From contig NZ_GL883760.1 in assembly GCF_000205025.1 (NCBI RefSeq), positions 1 to 64,000 of the forward strand: a stretch of 64,000 nt of DNA. Reading direction: 5' to 3'. The notes below the pieces were generated by a model that saw only the letters and a program-made list of their open reading frames with translations, made no database searches and had not been told where the DNA came from. Source of the stretch: Parasutterella excrementihominis YIT 11859. GTDB lineage: Bacteria > Pseudomonadota > Gammaproteobacteria > Burkholderiales > Burkholderiaceae_F. Shown here one piece after another: positions 1 to 7,846 of the stretch. The position numbers and the translations under genes are program-made. Position 1 is the stretch's first letter; each line of letters begins with the position of its first letter.

Positions 1-93
1 TAATGAAGATCTAGAAGCGCAAAATTTCAGGTAGATCAACCGCAAGATTTTTCTTTAAAAGTCCTGTATAGTGCTGCTTCTCGATTGAGAGAC

Positions 94-169
94 GGCTAGA
101 TAGCTCAGTTGGTAGAGCAACGGATTGAAAATCCGTGTGTCGGTGGTTCGATTCCGCCTCTAGCCACCA
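94..169 (+). tRNA. tRNA-Phe (GAA), copy 1
   Basis: Full cloverleaf with a GGCTAGA/TCTAGCC acceptor stem, discriminator A and encoded CCA. The anticodon loop is TTGAAAA with anticodon GAA between ACGGA and TCCGT arms, so it decodes UUU/UUC. It is identical to a second copy 161 bp downstream. A -10-like TATAGT lies at 67-72, but no good -35 is visible at the right distance. Confidence 0.97.
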
Positions 170-204
170 GAATTTTTCTTGACGCTGAATTTTCAAACAT
201 TCAG

Positions 205-233
205 TTGCGCATTTAGAAAAACTCCTGTATATT
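205..233 (+). promoter_or_regulatory. Candidate sigma70 promoter of the second tRNA-Phe
   Basis: TTGCGC at 205-210 and TATATT at 228-233 are separated by exactly 17 nt, about 20 nt before the mature tRNA. The -10 and the following leader resemble the sequence ahead of copy 1, but the -35 does not. This is inference from spacing and consensus only. Confidence 0.5.
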
Positions 234-254
234 TCGTCTTCTCGATTAAGAGAC

Positions 255-330
255 GGCTAGATAGCTCAGTTGGTAGAGCAACGGATTGAAAATCCGTGTG
301 TCGGTGGTTCGATTCCGCCTCTAGCCACCA
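255..330 (+). tRNA. tRNA-Phe (GAA), copy 2
   Basis: Identical in sequence to copy 1, including the acceptor stem, GAA anticodon and encoded CCA. The shared leader just upstream (TCTCGATT followed by AGAGAC) shows that the duplication included flanking DNA. A terminator hairpin follows 10 nt downstream. Confidence 0.97.
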
Positions 331-339
331 GGATTTCTT

Positions 340-376
340 GAGCCCGATGCCAAAAGCCTCGGGCTCAGTTCTTTTA
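340..376 (+). terminator. Rho-independent terminator of the tRNA-Phe pair
   Basis: An 8-bp perfect stem, GAGCCCGA (340-347) with TCGGGCTC (359-366), is followed by a T-rich run. It separates the tRNAs from the riboswitch leader. Confidence 0.8.
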
Positions 377-379
377 TAA

Positions 380-512
380 CTCGGGGAGTAGCCTCCTGGG
401 GACTGTCAACAAACTTGGCAAAGCCATGGCAGTTCCGGCGCTTGTCTGCGCTTGGCGAGACCGATGAACTTTCGAACGCTTCCGGCGCGGCGACAGTTCA
501 TTGTGTTTGGCC
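380..512 (+). promoter_or_regulatory. yybP-ykoY manganese riboswitch
   Basis: The leader carries the two signature segments of the yybP-ykoY family: GGGGAGTAGC at 383-392 and GGCGAGACC at 454-462, joined by a hairpin-rich stretch. This class binds Mn2+ directly and in proteobacteria commonly controls Mn exporters such as MntP and the GDT1/UPF0016 family. The next gene is a UPF0016 protein, so aptamer and target agree. The region after 470 can pair further and is probably the expression platform, masking the AGGAG ribosome site at 517-521. Boundaries are approximate. Confidence 0.85.
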
Positions 513-528
513 GGATAGGAGAAAACTC

Positions 529-1107
529 ATGGAAGCCATTCTGGTTGCCATCGGAGCCGTAGCGCTCGCTGAAATGGGAGATAAAACTCAGCTCCTCGCT
601 TTCCTTCTCGCCTCTCGATTTAAAAAGCCGACGCCGATTATTCTCGGCATTTTGGTCGCAACAATCTTTAATCATTCCCTAGCAAGCGCGCTCGGCGCAT
701 GGATTACCCACGTCTTCAGCCCCGAAGTAATTAAATGGATCATTGTAGGTTCGTTCCTCGCCATGGCGGCATGGATTCTTATTCCGGACAAAGGCGATGA
801 CGATGCACTGAAAAACCACTCCATGCGATTCGGCGTTTTCGGCGTGACGTTTATTACCTTCTTCCTGGCGGAAATGGGCGATAAAACTCAGATTGCAACT
901 GTTGCGCTTACCGTCAAATACGCCACGCCGGTTCTCGTGGTCATCGGCACCACGATCGGTATGCTGATTGCTGACGTTCCTGCTGTTTGGATCGGCGATA
1001 AGCTCGCCCAAAAAATTCCGGTCAAACTCATCCGCATTGCCTCCGCAGTCCTGTTTGCTACGATCGGTATTTTGGCCGCGTTTGAATACACGCCTACCGA
1101 GCTGTAG
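529..1107 (+). CDS. GDT1/TMEM165 (UPF0016) family manganese exporter, MneA-like
   Basis: This 192-residue inner-membrane protein probably exports Mn2+. It has the family architecture of two three-helix halves, each opening with the cation-binding motif EMGDKT (residues 15-20 and 115-120). The ATG at 529 is chosen because AGGAG lies at the right distance and the first motif then sits at the usual position. The frame stays open upstream to 415, but that stretch is riboswitch RNA, not protein. The Mn riboswitch directly upstream predicts induction by excess manganese, consistent with export rather than uptake. Substrate is inferred from family and riboswitch. Confidence 0.9.
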   Translation: MEAILVAIGAVALAEMGDKTQLLAFLLASRFKKPTPIILGILVATIFNHSLASALGAWITHVFSPEVIKWIIVGSFLAMAAWILIPDKGDDDALKNHSMRFGVFGVTFITFFLAEMGDKTQIATVALTVKYATPVLVVIGTTIGMLIADVPAVWIGDKLAQKIPVKLIRIASAVLFATIGILAAFEYTPTEL

Positions 1108-1197
1108 TGTGCGCTTGTCTCAAATCAGACTTGTACCTCTGCAGTTCTTTGCACGTCGAGTAAACTTTCTCTGTGATACAGATAGGAGCACATCCTC

Positions 1198-1968
1198 ATG
1201 TCAGTTCGAAAATTATTCGCAGGGCTTTTATTTTCGGGGATCTCGCTGCTTGCGCTAAGCGGCTGTGCCGTCGGGCCGGAAAACAACAACCCTACCCAGT
1301 TAACCGCTCAATGGGTTGATCCGGCTGCAACCTTCGAGCAAAAGACCATTACCGGTCTGTTAGTAGCTGCTGTTGTCGAGAATCCGACGAACCGCCGGAT
1401 CTTCGAAGACATCGCCTGCGATGTCTTAGCGTTACACGGGATTCCAAGTACACCGAGTTACCGTGCGATTCCTCAGGCCTCTAACCTAACGATCTTGGGA
1501 GGTGGTTTGAATTACAGTGCTCTTTTCAGTGCCGCACGCTTAGCCAAGGCGAGCAATGTTTTGGCAATCCACCAAACGGGTACCAAAACCAATGTGATTT
1601 ACGACCCGGGAATGACATGGGGACCGGATCCTTTCTGGGGTCCCGGACCCTGGGGCGGTCCTTTCGGACCTGATCCTTTCTGGGGCGGCTGGGCTATTCC
1701 GCCTTCCATCACACAGCAAAACATCATCGAGTCCAATACCGAACTCGTCAGCGTAAAAACCGGCGCAGTTTTATGGACCGGAGCTTTCTCTACGGTAAGT
1801 AACCAAGCACCGATCACTCAGGCGCTGCAGGAGTACGTCGGAATGGTGCTTCAGGCAATTTTGAACAACGGCTTTCTGATTCCGGTCAGTATGCCGAATT
1901 ACCAAATTCAGCCTGCGGCCAAATTCAATCCGCAGTCTGCCGGGAACGCGGGCGCCCTTCCTCGTTAA
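1198..1968 (+). CDS. Lipoprotein with Trp/Pro/Gly-rich insert, function unknown
   Basis: A 256-residue predicted lipoprotein. The signal peptide ends in lipobox LSGC with Cys23 as the acylated residue. Residues about 140-165 form a low-complexity segment rich in Gly, Pro, Trp and Phe, with GPDPFWG occurring twice. The DNA under it contains a direct repeat (1621-1640 and 1666-1685, one mismatch). The flanks look like ordinary globular sequence and resemble, loosely, outer-membrane-anchored DUF4136-type lipoproteins. AGGAG lies before the ATG. The 3' end overlaps the convergent gene by 44 bp. No specific function can be assigned. Confidence 0.75.
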   Translation: MSVRKLFAGLLFSGISLLALSGCAVGPENNNPTQLTAQWVDPAATFEQKTITGLLVAAVVENPTNRRIFEDIACDVLALHGIPSTPSYRAIPQASNLTILGGGLNYSALFSAARLAKASNVLAIHQTGTKTNVIYDPGMTWGPDPFWGPGPWGGPFGPDPFWGGWAIPPSITQQNIIESNTELVSVKTGAVLWTGAFSTVSNQAPITQALQEYVGMVLQAILNNGFLIPVSMPNYQIQPAAKFNPQSAGNAGALPR

Positions 1969-2476
1969 AGAGTCTGGCGATTCTGGCGCAGTCTTGAATG
2001 TGCTGATTTCCAATCCACTTCAAGGCTGCAAAGGAGAGACCCGCAGCCGCAGCTTGGCCCGCTATCGGCAGCCATTTTGCTGCCTGTGCAGCCGTTAGCT
2101 GAATGCTCAGCTTTTTAAGAACGGCAAGGACTAAGGACTTCGTGATCAGTTTCCCTGCCCAGGCGCTTCCTGTCACGGTAATCAGCTGAAACAGCTGAAC
2201 CTGTTTGTCCGTCGAAAGATGCTGAATTTGCTGAGGCGTGAGCCCGAATTCCTGATTAATGAAATTAAGAATGGATATCAGCATCGTCACGTCCACCGTT
2301 ACGTTGATGCCGGGTATCGGGATGGCACTAGCACCCGCTGTCACTAAGGCACGCTGCGTTACAAACTTTTTTGTACGAGCGATACAGTCGAGGATTGCCT
2401 GCTCATCCGGAGGTATTTCCTTCAATTTTGTCTCTGCAGGTAAATCCTTCTGTTTAAAGATGGTCAAAGCCCTCAT
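1925..2476 (-). CDS. Small hydrophobic DUF697/EcsC-like protein
   Basis: A 183-residue protein of unknown function. The motif GASAIPIPGIN followed by an amphipathic helix and LNFINQEFGL (residues about 47-78) is typical of the DUF697/EcsC-like hydrophobic domain. A second hydrophobic segment around KWLPIAGQAAAAG (about 138-150) fits the C-terminal half of that fold. It lacks the GTPase domain that DUF697 often accompanies. AAGGATGAG precedes the ATG. The last 44 bp overlap the end of the convergent lipoprotein gene. The family call is by eye and moderately secure. Confidence 0.65.
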   Translation of the reverse strand: MRALTIFKQKDLPAETKLKEIPPDEQAILDCIARTKKFVTQRALVTAGASAIPIPGINVTVDVTMLISILNFINQEFGLTPQQIQHLSTDKQVQLFQLITVTGSAWAGKLITKSLVLAVLKKLSIQLTAAQAAKWLPIAGQAAAAGLSFAALKWIGNQHIQDCARIARLFNEEGRPRSRQTAD

Positions 2477-2620
2477 ACTCTCATCCTTGCCTAAGCGACT
2501 AAACTTAAGGCATAAATAATGCTCTATTTTTAATATTAATAACTAAGCTGCGCAAATGGTCCGACTTATTTTAGTCAGGCCGCCCGATAAGCGGCGCTGT
2601 TGGACACAATAGATAGAAAG

Positions 2621-3916
2621 ATGAATCTTTTCGCCCTGGGATTGAACCATAACACTGCTCCTCTCGCTTTGAGAGAGAAGGTTGCTTTTTCTTCTGAAGA
2701 GCTGGACACCGCAAACCTAAAGATTCGAGCCATGCTCGGAAATCCTGCCGGTGGCGGTATCAAAGAGGTCGCGATTTTATCGACCTGTAACCGCACGGAA
2801 ATTTATTGTGCGGCTGAAGACTCCGAACTTGCCTCCAAAAAACTGAAAGAGTTCTTGGCCGAAAGCAAAGGCGTGAAGTTCAATGAACTTGAGGAACACC
2901 TCTATGTGTTCTTAAATGACGACGCCGCTCGCCACGCCTTCAGAGTAGCCTCAGGTCTGGATTCAATGGTGTTGGGCGAAACCCAGATCGTCGGCCAGAT
3001 GAAAAAGGCAGTGAAAACTGCTCAGAAAAACCATGGCCTAGGCGTATTTCTGAACTACCTTTTTCAAAAGACATTTGCGGTCGCCAAAGAAGTCCGTTCT
3101 AAAACCGAGATCGGCGCTCACTCCGTATCCTTGGCAGCTGCCGGCGTCCGAGTCGCCTCGAGCATCTTCGGTTCTTTAGAAAACTCCAGCATCTTGTTTG
3201 TCGGTGCCGGAGAAATGATTGAGCTCTGTGCTGCTCATTTCTGCGCACAGAAACCGAAAAACATTGCCGTCGCAAACCGCACCGTCGCCAGAGCGGCGGC
3301 TTTGGCGGAAACGATCGGTGCAAAAGCTGTCGGACTCGTCGACCTCCCGGAAATTCTTCCGAAATACGACATCCTGATCACTTGTACGGCCAGCACGCTT
3401 CCCATCATCGGTCTCGGCATGGTTCAAAGTGCACTGAAGCGCCGTAAGCATCGTCCGATCTTCATGATCGACCTTGCGGTTCCCAGAGACATTGAACGCG
3501 AAGTTGATGATTTAGACGAAGTTTACGTTTACACCGTTGACGATCTCGGAAAAGTCGTTCAGTCGGGTATCCAGGGACGTAAAGCTGCCGTCGAGCAGGC
3601 CGACAGACTCATCGAAACCAAAGTCGATGAATTTAAGTGCTGGATGACGACTCGCTCCTCCATTCCTCAAATTCTGAGTCTTCAGGAACGAGCCGACGCC
3701 CTCCGTATGATGGAGCTTGAAAAAGCCAAAAAAGCCATTCAAAAAGGCGGCGACGCCAACGAAATTTTGGAAGCCATGTCCCACGGTCTGATGAAGAAAT
3801 TCATTCATGATCCGCTGACGGTACTGCGCAATGATCCCAACCTCTCGCAGGAAGACTACGAAAAGGTTCTGCATTTGCTTGATCGCTTCTATCACTACCA
3901 CATCCATCATCGCTAG
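2621..3916 (+). CDS. hemA: Glutamyl-tRNA reductase
   Basis: Reduces glutamyl-tRNA(Glu) to glutamate-1-semialdehyde with NADPH, the first committed step of the C5 tetrapyrrole pathway. The 431-residue product has the N-terminal catalytic domain with STCNRTEIY (nucleophile Cys56), the tRNA-binding stretch GLDSMVLGETQIVGQ, the Rossmann motif VGAGEM and the C-terminal dimerisation helices. I start at ATG 2621 (MNLFALGLNHNTAP), which fits the family N-terminus; an in-frame TTG at 2600 would add seven residues. A terminator follows, so hemA and prfA are probably separate transcripts, although hemA-prfA-prmC order is common. Confidence 0.96.
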   Translation: MNLFALGLNHNTAPLALREKVAFSSEELDTANLKIRAMLGNPAGGGIKEVAILSTCNRTEIYCAAEDSELASKKLKEFLAESKGVKFNELEEHLYVFLNDDAARHAFRVASGLDSMVLGETQIVGQMKKAVKTAQKNHGLGVFLNYLFQKTFAVAKEVRSKTEIGAHSVSLAAAGVRVASSIFGSLENSSILFVGAGEMIELCAAHFCAQKPKNIAVANRTVARAAALAETIGAKAVGLVDLPEILPKYDILITCTASTLPIIGLGMVQSALKRRKHRPIFMIDLAVPRDIEREVDDLDEVYVYTVDDLGKVVQSGIQGRKAAVEQADRLIETKVDEFKCWMTTRSSIPQILSLQERADALRMMELEKAKKAIQKGGDANEILEAMSHGLMKKFIHDPLTVLRNDPNLSQEDYEKVLHLLDRFYHYHIHHR

Positions 3917-3940
3917 CTGTGCGAAAATTTAGCGATATCT

Positions 3941-3963
3941 GCCTTCACTTTTGAAGGCTTTTT
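3941..3963 (+). terminator. Rho-independent terminator after hemA
   Basis: GCCTTCA (3941-3947), a CTTT loop, TGAAGGC (3952-3958), then TTTTT. A perfect 7-bp stem with a T-tract. Confidence 0.85.
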
Positions 3964-4012
3964 GTGTTGATATTTCAACTAAAATCGAACGAACTCGGTT
4001 AAAGACACAGAC

Positions 4013-5095
4013 ATGAAAGACACAATGCGCTCCAAGCTGACCCAACTGGTCAGACGACTTGAAGAGATCGACCAGAATCTTCAAGATCCCGATGTCACAT
4101 CCAATATGGACCAATTCAGAGCACTTTCTAAGGAACGAGCGGAAATTGAACCTGTTGTTTTAAAAGCTAAAGAATACGAGCAAGCAGAAGAAGACCTTGC
4201 TGCTGCCGAGGAAATGCTTTCCGATGAAGAGATGAAGGAATTCGCTTCTGAGGAAATCAAAGCGACAAAGAAAGCAATCGAGCAGATTTCTTCAGAATTG
4301 GAAATCCTTCTGCTTCCGAAAGATCCTAACGACGAGAAGAACATCTATCTGGAAATCCGCGCCGGCACGGGCGGTGACGAGTCCGCACTCTTTGCCGGAG
4401 ATTTGTTCAGAATGTATTCGCGCTACGCCGAGCGTCAAAAATGGCAGGTCGAGTTTGTCTCTGCCAGCCCTTCCGACTTAGGCGGCTACAAAGAAATCGT
4501 TGTGAAAATCGTAGGCCAAGGCGCTTATTCCAAACTGAAGTTTGAAAGCGGCGGCCATCGCGTACAGCGTGTTCCGGAAACCGAGTCTCAGGGCCGCGTA
4601 CACACCTCTGCCTGCACGGTTGCCGTCCTCCCGGAAGCCGACGAAATCGGCGATGTCGTCATCGATCCTTCCGAACTCAGAATTGACGTTTACCGCGCAT
4701 CCGGCGCCGGCGGCCAGCACATTCAGAAAACAGAAAGTGCTGTTCGTATTACACACCTTCCTACGGGCATTGTGGTCGAGTGCCAGGACGAACGAAGCCA
4801 GCACAAGAACAAAGAGCGAGCCATGGGCGTTCTGATCTCACGTATTCACGCTGCCCAAGTCGCCGAAGTTCAGGCTAAGGAATCGAGCATGCGTAAATCT
4901 CTGATCGGTTCCGGAGACAGAAGCGAACGTATCCGCACTTACAACTACCCGCAGGGCCGAGTTACCGACCATCGCATCAACCTGACGCTTTACAAGCTTG
5001 ATTCGATCATGGACGGAGATCTAGACTGCCTGATCTCTCCGCTCACGACCGAGCATCAGGCTGAGCTGCTGGCTGCTCTTGCCGAAGGAGAATAA
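4013..5095 (+). CDS. prfA: Peptide chain release factor 1
   Basis: Releases peptides at UAA and UAG stop codons. The 360-residue length is typical. The codon-recognition tripeptide is PET within [10 protein letters not shown] (a PxT motif, as in RF1 rather than the SPF of RF2), and the catalytic loop is [12 protein letters not shown] with the Gln that PrmC methylates. An alternative ATG lies four codons downstream at 4025; neither has a strong ribosome site. prmC, encoding the methylase of its GGQ glutamine, follows by 2 nt, so the pair is co-transcribed. Confidence 0.97.
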   Translation: MKDTMRSKLTQLVRRLEEIDQNLQDPDVTSNMDQFRALSKERAEIEPVVLKAKEYEQAEEDLAAAEEMLSDEEMKEFASEEIKATKKAIEQISSELEILLLPKDPNDEKNIYLEIRAGTGGDESALFAGDLFRMYSRYAERQKWQVEFVSASPSDLGGYKEIVVKIVGQGAYSKLKFESGGHRVQRVPETESQGRVHTSACTVAVLPEADEIGDVVIDPSELRIDVYRASGAGGQHIQKTESAVRITHLPTGIVVECQDERSQHKNKERAMGVLISRIHAAQVAEVQAKESSMRKSLIGSGDRSERIRTYNYPQGRVTDHRINLTLYKLDSIMDGDLDCLISPLTTEHQAELLAALAEGE

Positions 5096-5097
5096 CT

Positions 5098-5901
5098 TTG
5101 ACGACCGTCCGTGAATGGCTGTTCTCCAGCTCGCTGGATTCGATTGATAAAAGTTTCATGCTGGAGCACGTGTGCGGTATGGATAAAGCCGCACAACTCA
5201 TTCACGACGATCGAGTTCTTTCTTCTGACGAAGAACGCAAACTTAACGACATCGCAAAAAAACGCTCTGAGGGTGTCCCGCTCCCCTACCTTCTCGGTAC
5301 ACAGGAGTTTTTCGCGCGCCCTTTTCTTGTCAATCCGTCGGTGCTGATTCCTCGGTCTGACACTGAGTGTCTCGTCGAGTGGCTCATCGAACATCTCCCC
5401 AAAAACGCTCTTGTCTGCGACTTAGGCACGGGTTCCGGGTGCATTGCCGCCACCGTAGCCTTAGAACGGCCTGATCTCACGGTATGGGCCTCAGATCTCT
5501 CGGAAAGTGCCTTGGCGGTGGCCCAAGCCAACTGCAAGGCTCTAGGCGCCGACGTCAAGCTTGTTCAAGGTTCGTGGCTGGATCCTTATCCGGCTGAATT
5601 ATCTTTTGATGCTGTCATCTCTAACCCGCCTTACATCGAAAGAGACGACAAGCATTTAGACGCTCTACGATATGAACCGAGAAGCGCTTTAACCGACGAA
5701 TCCGATGGTTTAATTGCGTATAGAACCATTCTTCCGCAAATAAAGAGAAAGGCGCCCAAGGTGCAGTTGATCGCTGTTGAGCACGGCTGGAATCAAGGAG
5801 AGGCCGTTCGGAGTATTTTTGAAGAAAATGGATTTAAAGGGTCTGCGACCTTCTGGGATTACGGAAACAATCCGCGCTTCACGACTTGGATAAAAAATTA
5901 G
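5098..5901 (+). CDS. prmC: Release factor N5-glutamine methyltransferase
   Basis: Methylates the glutamine of the GGQ loop in RF1 and RF2 using S-adenosylmethionine. The 267-residue protein has the N-terminal helical domain, SAM motif I LGTGSGCIA, and the substrate-binding NPPYIE motif diagnostic for this family. The start is TTG at 5098, supported by AAGGAG at 5085-5090 inside the end of prfA; no ATG gives an equally complete N-terminus. Only 2 nt separate it from prfA. Confidence 0.96.
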   Translation: MTTVREWLFSSSLDSIDKSFMLEHVCGMDKAAQLIHDDRVLSSDEERKLNDIAKKRSEGVPLPYLLGTQEFFARPFLVNPSVLIPRSDTECLVEWLIEHLPKNALVCDLGTGSGCIAATVALERPDLTVWASDLSESALAVAQANCKALGADVKLVQGSWLDPYPAELSFDAVISNPPYIERDDKHLDALRYEPRSALTDESDGLIAYRTILPQIKRKAPKVQLIAVEHGWNQGEAVRSIFEENGFKGSATFWDYGNNPRFTTWIKN

Positions 5902-5911
5902 TCTGGGTATG

Positions 5912-5939
5912 AAAAAAGCCCCGATTAACGGAGCTTTTT
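5912..5939 (+). terminator. Terminator after prmC
   Basis: AAAAAAGCCCCG, ATTAA loop, CGGAGCTTTTT; the stem has one mismatch and ends in a T-run. Confidence 0.7.
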
Positions 5940-5978
5940 GAGTCCCCCTCAGAACCTCTGACGAGAACAAGAATTTGG

Positions 5979-6053
5979 TGGTGCCCACTGACTGACTTGA
6001 ACAGACGACCTACCGCTTACAAGGCGGTTGCTCTACCACTGAGCTAAGCGGGC
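5979..6053 (-). tRNA. tRNA-Thr (TGT)
   Basis: Read on the minus strand, GCCCGCT pairs with AGTGGGC (one wobble-type position), the D-arm is TAGCTCAGTGGTAGAGCA, and the anticodon loop is CTTGTAA with anticodon TGT. CCA is encoded. The T-arm is GTCTG-TTCAAGT-CAGTC, which leaves one U-U mismatch at the second pair. All other arms are regular, so it is probably functional. Confidence 0.93.
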
Positions 6054-6140
6054 TAACCGAGAACCTGAATTCTACACATTTTTTTGAATTTGTGTTGAAC
6101 TCAGGCCTAAAGAAGTAAAGAGATGTAAGAATCGAGGGCT

Positions 6141-6527
6141 TTAGTCCTCTACTTTCACAAACCCGCGTTTCGGTTGGTCCCCGCTCATCTTCGGCTTTTT
6201 CATGGGTTCAACATCAAAACGCATACCGTATCCTTCCTCGCGGATAAAGATCGCCTTAACTCGATCAACAGGAATGGAGATGGACTCAACCTTGCCGGCA
6301 AATCGGGCCTTGAAGGTGATCAGGTCATTTCCAAGCTGCAGGCTGTCGCACGCAGTCGGGGAAATATTAAGGACGATTTCATTGTTCGTCACATAGTTGG
6401 ACGGCACAATGACGCGATAATCCTCCGGCTCAGCTAAAACAGAAAGCTGGGGAGTGAAATCGTTGTCCACGCTCCATTCGTAAAAAGCGCGAATGAGGTA
6501 CGGAGTCATTGAAGGTAAATTGGCCAT
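6141..6527 (-). CDS. sspB: ClpXP adaptor SspB
   Basis: Adaptor that binds the ssrA tag and delivers stalled-ribosome products to the ClpXP protease. The 128-residue protein has the SspB N-terminal fold, opening with TPYLIRAFYEWSVDN, followed by the substrate-binding beta layers. A flexible tail ends in GFVKVED and should carry the ClpX-docking motif. It lies 10 nt after sspA, the conserved arrangement. Confidence 0.94.
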   Translation of the reverse strand: MANLPSMTPYLIRAFYEWSVDNDFTPQLSVLAEPEDYRVIVPSNYVTNNEIVLNISPTACDSLQLGNDLITFKARFAGKVESISIPVDRVKAIFIREEGYGMRFDVEPMKKPKMSGDQPKRGFVKVED

Positions 6528-6537
6528 TCTCTTTCTT

Positions 6538-7143
6538 CTACTTGCGCATCACTCTTTCAGACGGAGTCAGAGCTTCAATGAAGGCAGGACGAGAGAAAAC
6601 TCTTTCGGCGTACTTCTGGACAGGCATTCCGGCAGGAGGAAGTTCGATACCGTAGTAGTTCAAACGCCACAGAAGCGGGGCAAGTGCAATATCCAGCATG
6701 GAGAACTCATCTCCCATGAGGTATTTCTTTTTTGCAACAGCCGGTGCTAAACCTGTCAGCTGATCTCGGATGGCTTCTCTCGCCTTAACACGAGCTTCGT
6801 CGGAGCTAGCTCTGTTTTCCAAAGTGTGAACGTGCTTGAAGATCTCACGTTCGAGATTGAACAACAGAAGACGAGTTCTGGCTCTTTCAACTGGATCAGG
6901 CGGCATCAGCTGAGGATGAGGAAAACGCTCATCGATGTATTCGTTGATGATGTTTGATTCGTAAAGAACGAGATCTCTTTCAACCAGGATCGGAACTTCG
7001 CCATAGGGGTTCATCACATTGATGTCTTCAGGCTTGTGATAGAGATCAATGTCACGGATTTCAAAATCCATTCCTTTTTCGAAAAGCACAAAACGGCAAC
7101 GCTGAGAAAAAGGATCAGTGCTGCCTGAGTAAAGAACCATCAT
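6538..7143 (-). CDS. sspA: Stringent starvation protein A (GST-fold)
   Basis: An RNA polymerase-associated regulator with a glutathione-S-transferase fold but no expected GST activity. The 201-residue protein has the thioredoxin-like N-terminal half (LYSGSTDPFSQRCRFVL and the cis-Pro region YGEVPILVERD) and an all-helical C-terminal half. Two consecutive ATG codons (7143 and 7140) are possible starts. sspB follows in the same operon. In many betaproteobacteria the bc1 complex genes lie upstream; here the neighbour is the divergent mscL. Confidence 0.94.
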   Translation of the reverse strand: MMVLYSGSTDPFSQRCRFVLFEKGMDFEIRDIDLYHKPEDINVMNPYGEVPILVERDLVLYESNIINEYIDERFPHPQLMPPDPVERARTRLLLFNLEREIFKHVHTLENRASSDEARVKAREAIRDQLTGLAPAVAKKKYLMGDEFSMLDIALAPLLWRLNYYGIELPPAGMPVQKYAERVFSRPAFIEALTPSERVMRK

Positions 7144-7343
7144 AGGCCGTTCTCTCTTAAAAAATATAAATAAATCAAAATGTCAAGGCCCTAAGATTCT
7201 AAACGATTAGGGAAAAAATCCCAAATTTTTACCCGTAAGGCCTTGTCTCCCAACGAACTCCCAAAATAAACCTTCACTTTATTTTCAGAGAATTTTTTAA
7301 TTGCATAATTAAGAAAGTTTCGTTGCTCCAGTAGAGAAAAATT

Positions 7344-7805
7344 ATGGAAAAAGTTCAGAAACAAGCCACCACGTTCTTTAAAGAATTTCAGGCTTTCATT
7401 TCGAAAGGAAATGTCGTTGACTTAGCCGTCGCGGTGATCGTCGGTGCCGCCTTCAACAACATCATCAGTTCGTTGGTAAAAGACATCATCAATCCGATCC
7501 TGGGTGCCCTTATCGGCAAGCCTGATTTTACGAATCTCTTCTGGGTCATGAAGATGCCGGCCGACTACACCGGTCCTATGACTTACGATGCACTGACCAA
7601 GGCCGGCGCCAACGTATTGGGCTACGGTGCTTTCCTTACCGCCGTTATTAACTTTCTTTTACTGGCATTCGTTATCTTCTGCATGCTGAAAGCCCTCTCC
7701 TCCATGCGCAGGAAGCTGGAGCTTGAAGCCGAAAAAGCCACTCCTCCGACTCCGGAAAATATCGTTCTCTTAAGAGAAATTTTGGCAGAGCTCAAGAAGA
7801 AATAA
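7344..7805 (+). CDS. mscL: Large-conductance mechanosensitive channel
   Basis: A homopentameric inner-membrane channel that opens on membrane tension during hypo-osmotic shock. The 153-residue product has the amphipathic N-terminal helix, the pore-lining TM1 (GNVVDLAVAVIVGAAFN), a periplasmic loop of about 40 residues, TM2 (FLTAVINFLLLAFVIF) and the charged C-terminal helix. The position and sequence of TM1 are those of canonical MscL. The 200 bp upstream hold the divergent promoters for mscL and sspA. Confidence 0.97.
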   Translation: MEKVQKQATTFFKEFQAFISKGNVVDLAVAVIVGAAFNNIISSLVKDIINPILGALIGKPDFTNLFWVMKMPADYTGPMTYDALTKAGANVLGYGAFLTAVINFLLLAFVIFCMLKALSSMRRKLELEAEKATPPTPENIVLLREILAELKKK

Positions 7806-7820
7806 TTCTTTATAGAGGGA

Positions 7821-7846
7821 AGGGAGGCTGCGGCCTCCCTTTTGTT
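7821..7846. terminator. Terminator shared by mscL and the convergent autotransporter gene
   Basis: AGGGAGGC (7821-7828), loop TGCG, GCCTCCCT (7833-7840), then TTTTGTTTT on the plus strand. The convergent gene stops immediately beyond it at 7847. Confidence 0.8.

Noticed and set aside
11-196. 61-codon minus-strand frame across the first tRNA-Phe
   Set aside because: It is the antisense reading of a tRNA, a common false protein; the same translation would arise from any tRNA-Phe of this sequence.
415-528. N-terminal extension of the GDT1-family protein
   Set aside because: The codons fall inside the riboswitch aptamer. The start at 529 has AGGAG and fits the family N-terminus.
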